Of a stretch of DNA of 30,570 nt, positions 30,334-30,570 are shown piece by piece. Where the stretch lies: the NCBI GenBank assembly GCA_011620785.1, contig WOYM01000006.1:1-30570 (forward strand). Reading direction: 5' to 3'. The notes beneath the pieces are model-generated. The model did no database searches, was not told where the DNA came from, and saw only the letters and a program-made list of their open reading frames with translations. The position numbers and the translations under genes were made by a program. Source of the stretch: Methanothrix sp. (GTDB taxonomy: Archaea; Halobacteriota; Methanosarcinia; Methanotrichales; Methanotrichaceae). Within the stretch, counting starts at the first letter, position 1; the number at the start of each line of letters is the position of its first letter.

Positions 30334-30570
30334 GTGCAAGAGCAGAAGTAAGCTTTATATCGTGGCAGGTTATAGCATGTTGCGGACGGGCGCGGGTGCC
30401 TCGTGCTCGGACGCAGTGCCATGATCTATGGCCTCGAGATAAACGATTATCAAAAAAGCCAAAAGAACTACATCACAGGAGGGAGGAGCAGTTTCAGAAG
30501 CGCGGCCTTTGAGCCGCGTTTCGGAAGCTGTTGCATTGCCCTAATTTCTAAAATTTCTGGCAATAATTTC
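30334..30570. other. Downstream stretch with TATA-like element and 20-bp hairpin, no confident gene
   Basis: A TATA-like CTTTATATCG (about 30352-30361) lies 20 bases after ilvC. It is followed by a GC-rich stretch (about 30383-30420) and an AGGAGGGAGGAG at 30478-30488. An imperfect hairpin spans 30487-30532. An ATG-initiated frame at 30421 is open to the window's end but resembles nothing known. The stretch may hold a promoter for a gene or small RNA beyond the window. Confidence 0.35.
30487..30532 (+). repeat. Long imperfect hairpin
   Basis: Bases 30487-30506 pair with 30513-30532 across a 6-base CTTTGA loop. There is one A-G mismatch and three G-T wobbles; the core GAAGCGCGGC/GCCGCGTTTC is ten pairs. 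No T-run follows, so it is not a simple intrinsic terminator. Confidence 0.55.

Noticed and set aside
29317..30339. 340-codon open frame antisense to ilvC
   Set aside because: Same reason: a shadow of ilvC with Leu/His-rich composition and no plausible ribosome binding site.
30421..30570. Frame from ATG 30421 open to the window end
   Set aside because: No ribosome binding site at the start, no family resemblance, and it runs through the hairpin; may be chance.
1..30570. CRISPR arrays, rRNA or tRNA genes, replication origin
   Set aside because: No regularly spaced repeats, tRNA-like cloverleaf with conserved T-loop, rRNA-like sequence or origin boxes were recognised by eye.

Overview
The window is a piece of a methanogenic archaeon's chromosome. 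The strongest evidence is a seven-gene block on the plus strand (14765-21479) encoding AtwA (component A2 of methyl-coenzyme M reductase activation) and methanogenesis marker proteins 3, 6, 5, 15, 17 and 7. These families occur in organisms that carry methyl-coenzyme M reductase (MCR). The base composition, secreted proteins rich in N-glycosylation sequons, archaeal TATA boxes (TTTAAATA, TTATAAA) and the gene content together suggest a Class II methanogen, most likely Methanotrichaceae (Methanothrix/Methanosaeta). That lineage call is inference from content, not a database match.

Left part (1-9200), mostly minus strand and accessory. An IS110-type transposase fragment lies at the left edge. 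A MerR/GyrI-like regulator follows, broken by a one-base frameshift, then a DUF362 protein. A 12-helix membrane protein on the plus strand shows a clear internal duplication. Next is a compact minus-strand operon: an old-yellow-enzyme/2,4-dienoyl-CoA-reductase-like flavoprotein, an acetoacetate-decarboxylase-family protein and a short-chain dehydrogenase. It looks like a small redox pathway of unknown substrate. Upstream of it (8390-9170) is a graveyard of gene remnants.

Middle (9170-14370). Two small secreted proteins share a WGSAPK motif. They are followed by a small Sm-like protein with a strikingly Hfq-like KHA motif, a sodium:solute symporter with no normal start codon at its natural N-terminus, two secreted or membrane proteins of unknown function, and a flavoredoxin-like/nitroreductase pair.

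MCR-activation operon (about 14600-22206). The genes are tightly packed, with overlapping or near-touching ends. Upstream is a TATA box and a 7-bp hairpin that buries the Shine-Dalgarno of a 45-codon ORF which itself overlaps the atwA start. This is a candidate translational control device. A CxxC carboxymuconolactone-decarboxylase-like protein and a small winged-helix protein trail the operon.

Right part. RlmH (22313) is followed by three tandem minus-strand paralogous secreted proteins (22783-25328) sharing a C-terminal domain. One has lost its ancestral ATG. Last comes the branched-chain amino acid operon on the plus strand: citramalate/isopropylmalate synthase, ilvB, ilvN and ilvC (25514-30333). 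Its ilvC has an unusual cofactor-specificity loop. After ilvC there is a TATA-like element and a 20-bp hairpin with no confident gene.

No CRISPR array, rRNA or tRNA gene was recognised. The best candidates for something undescribed are the hairpin/leader ORF before atwA, the Hfq-like Sm protein, the OYE-ADC-SDR operon, and the tandem secreted family.
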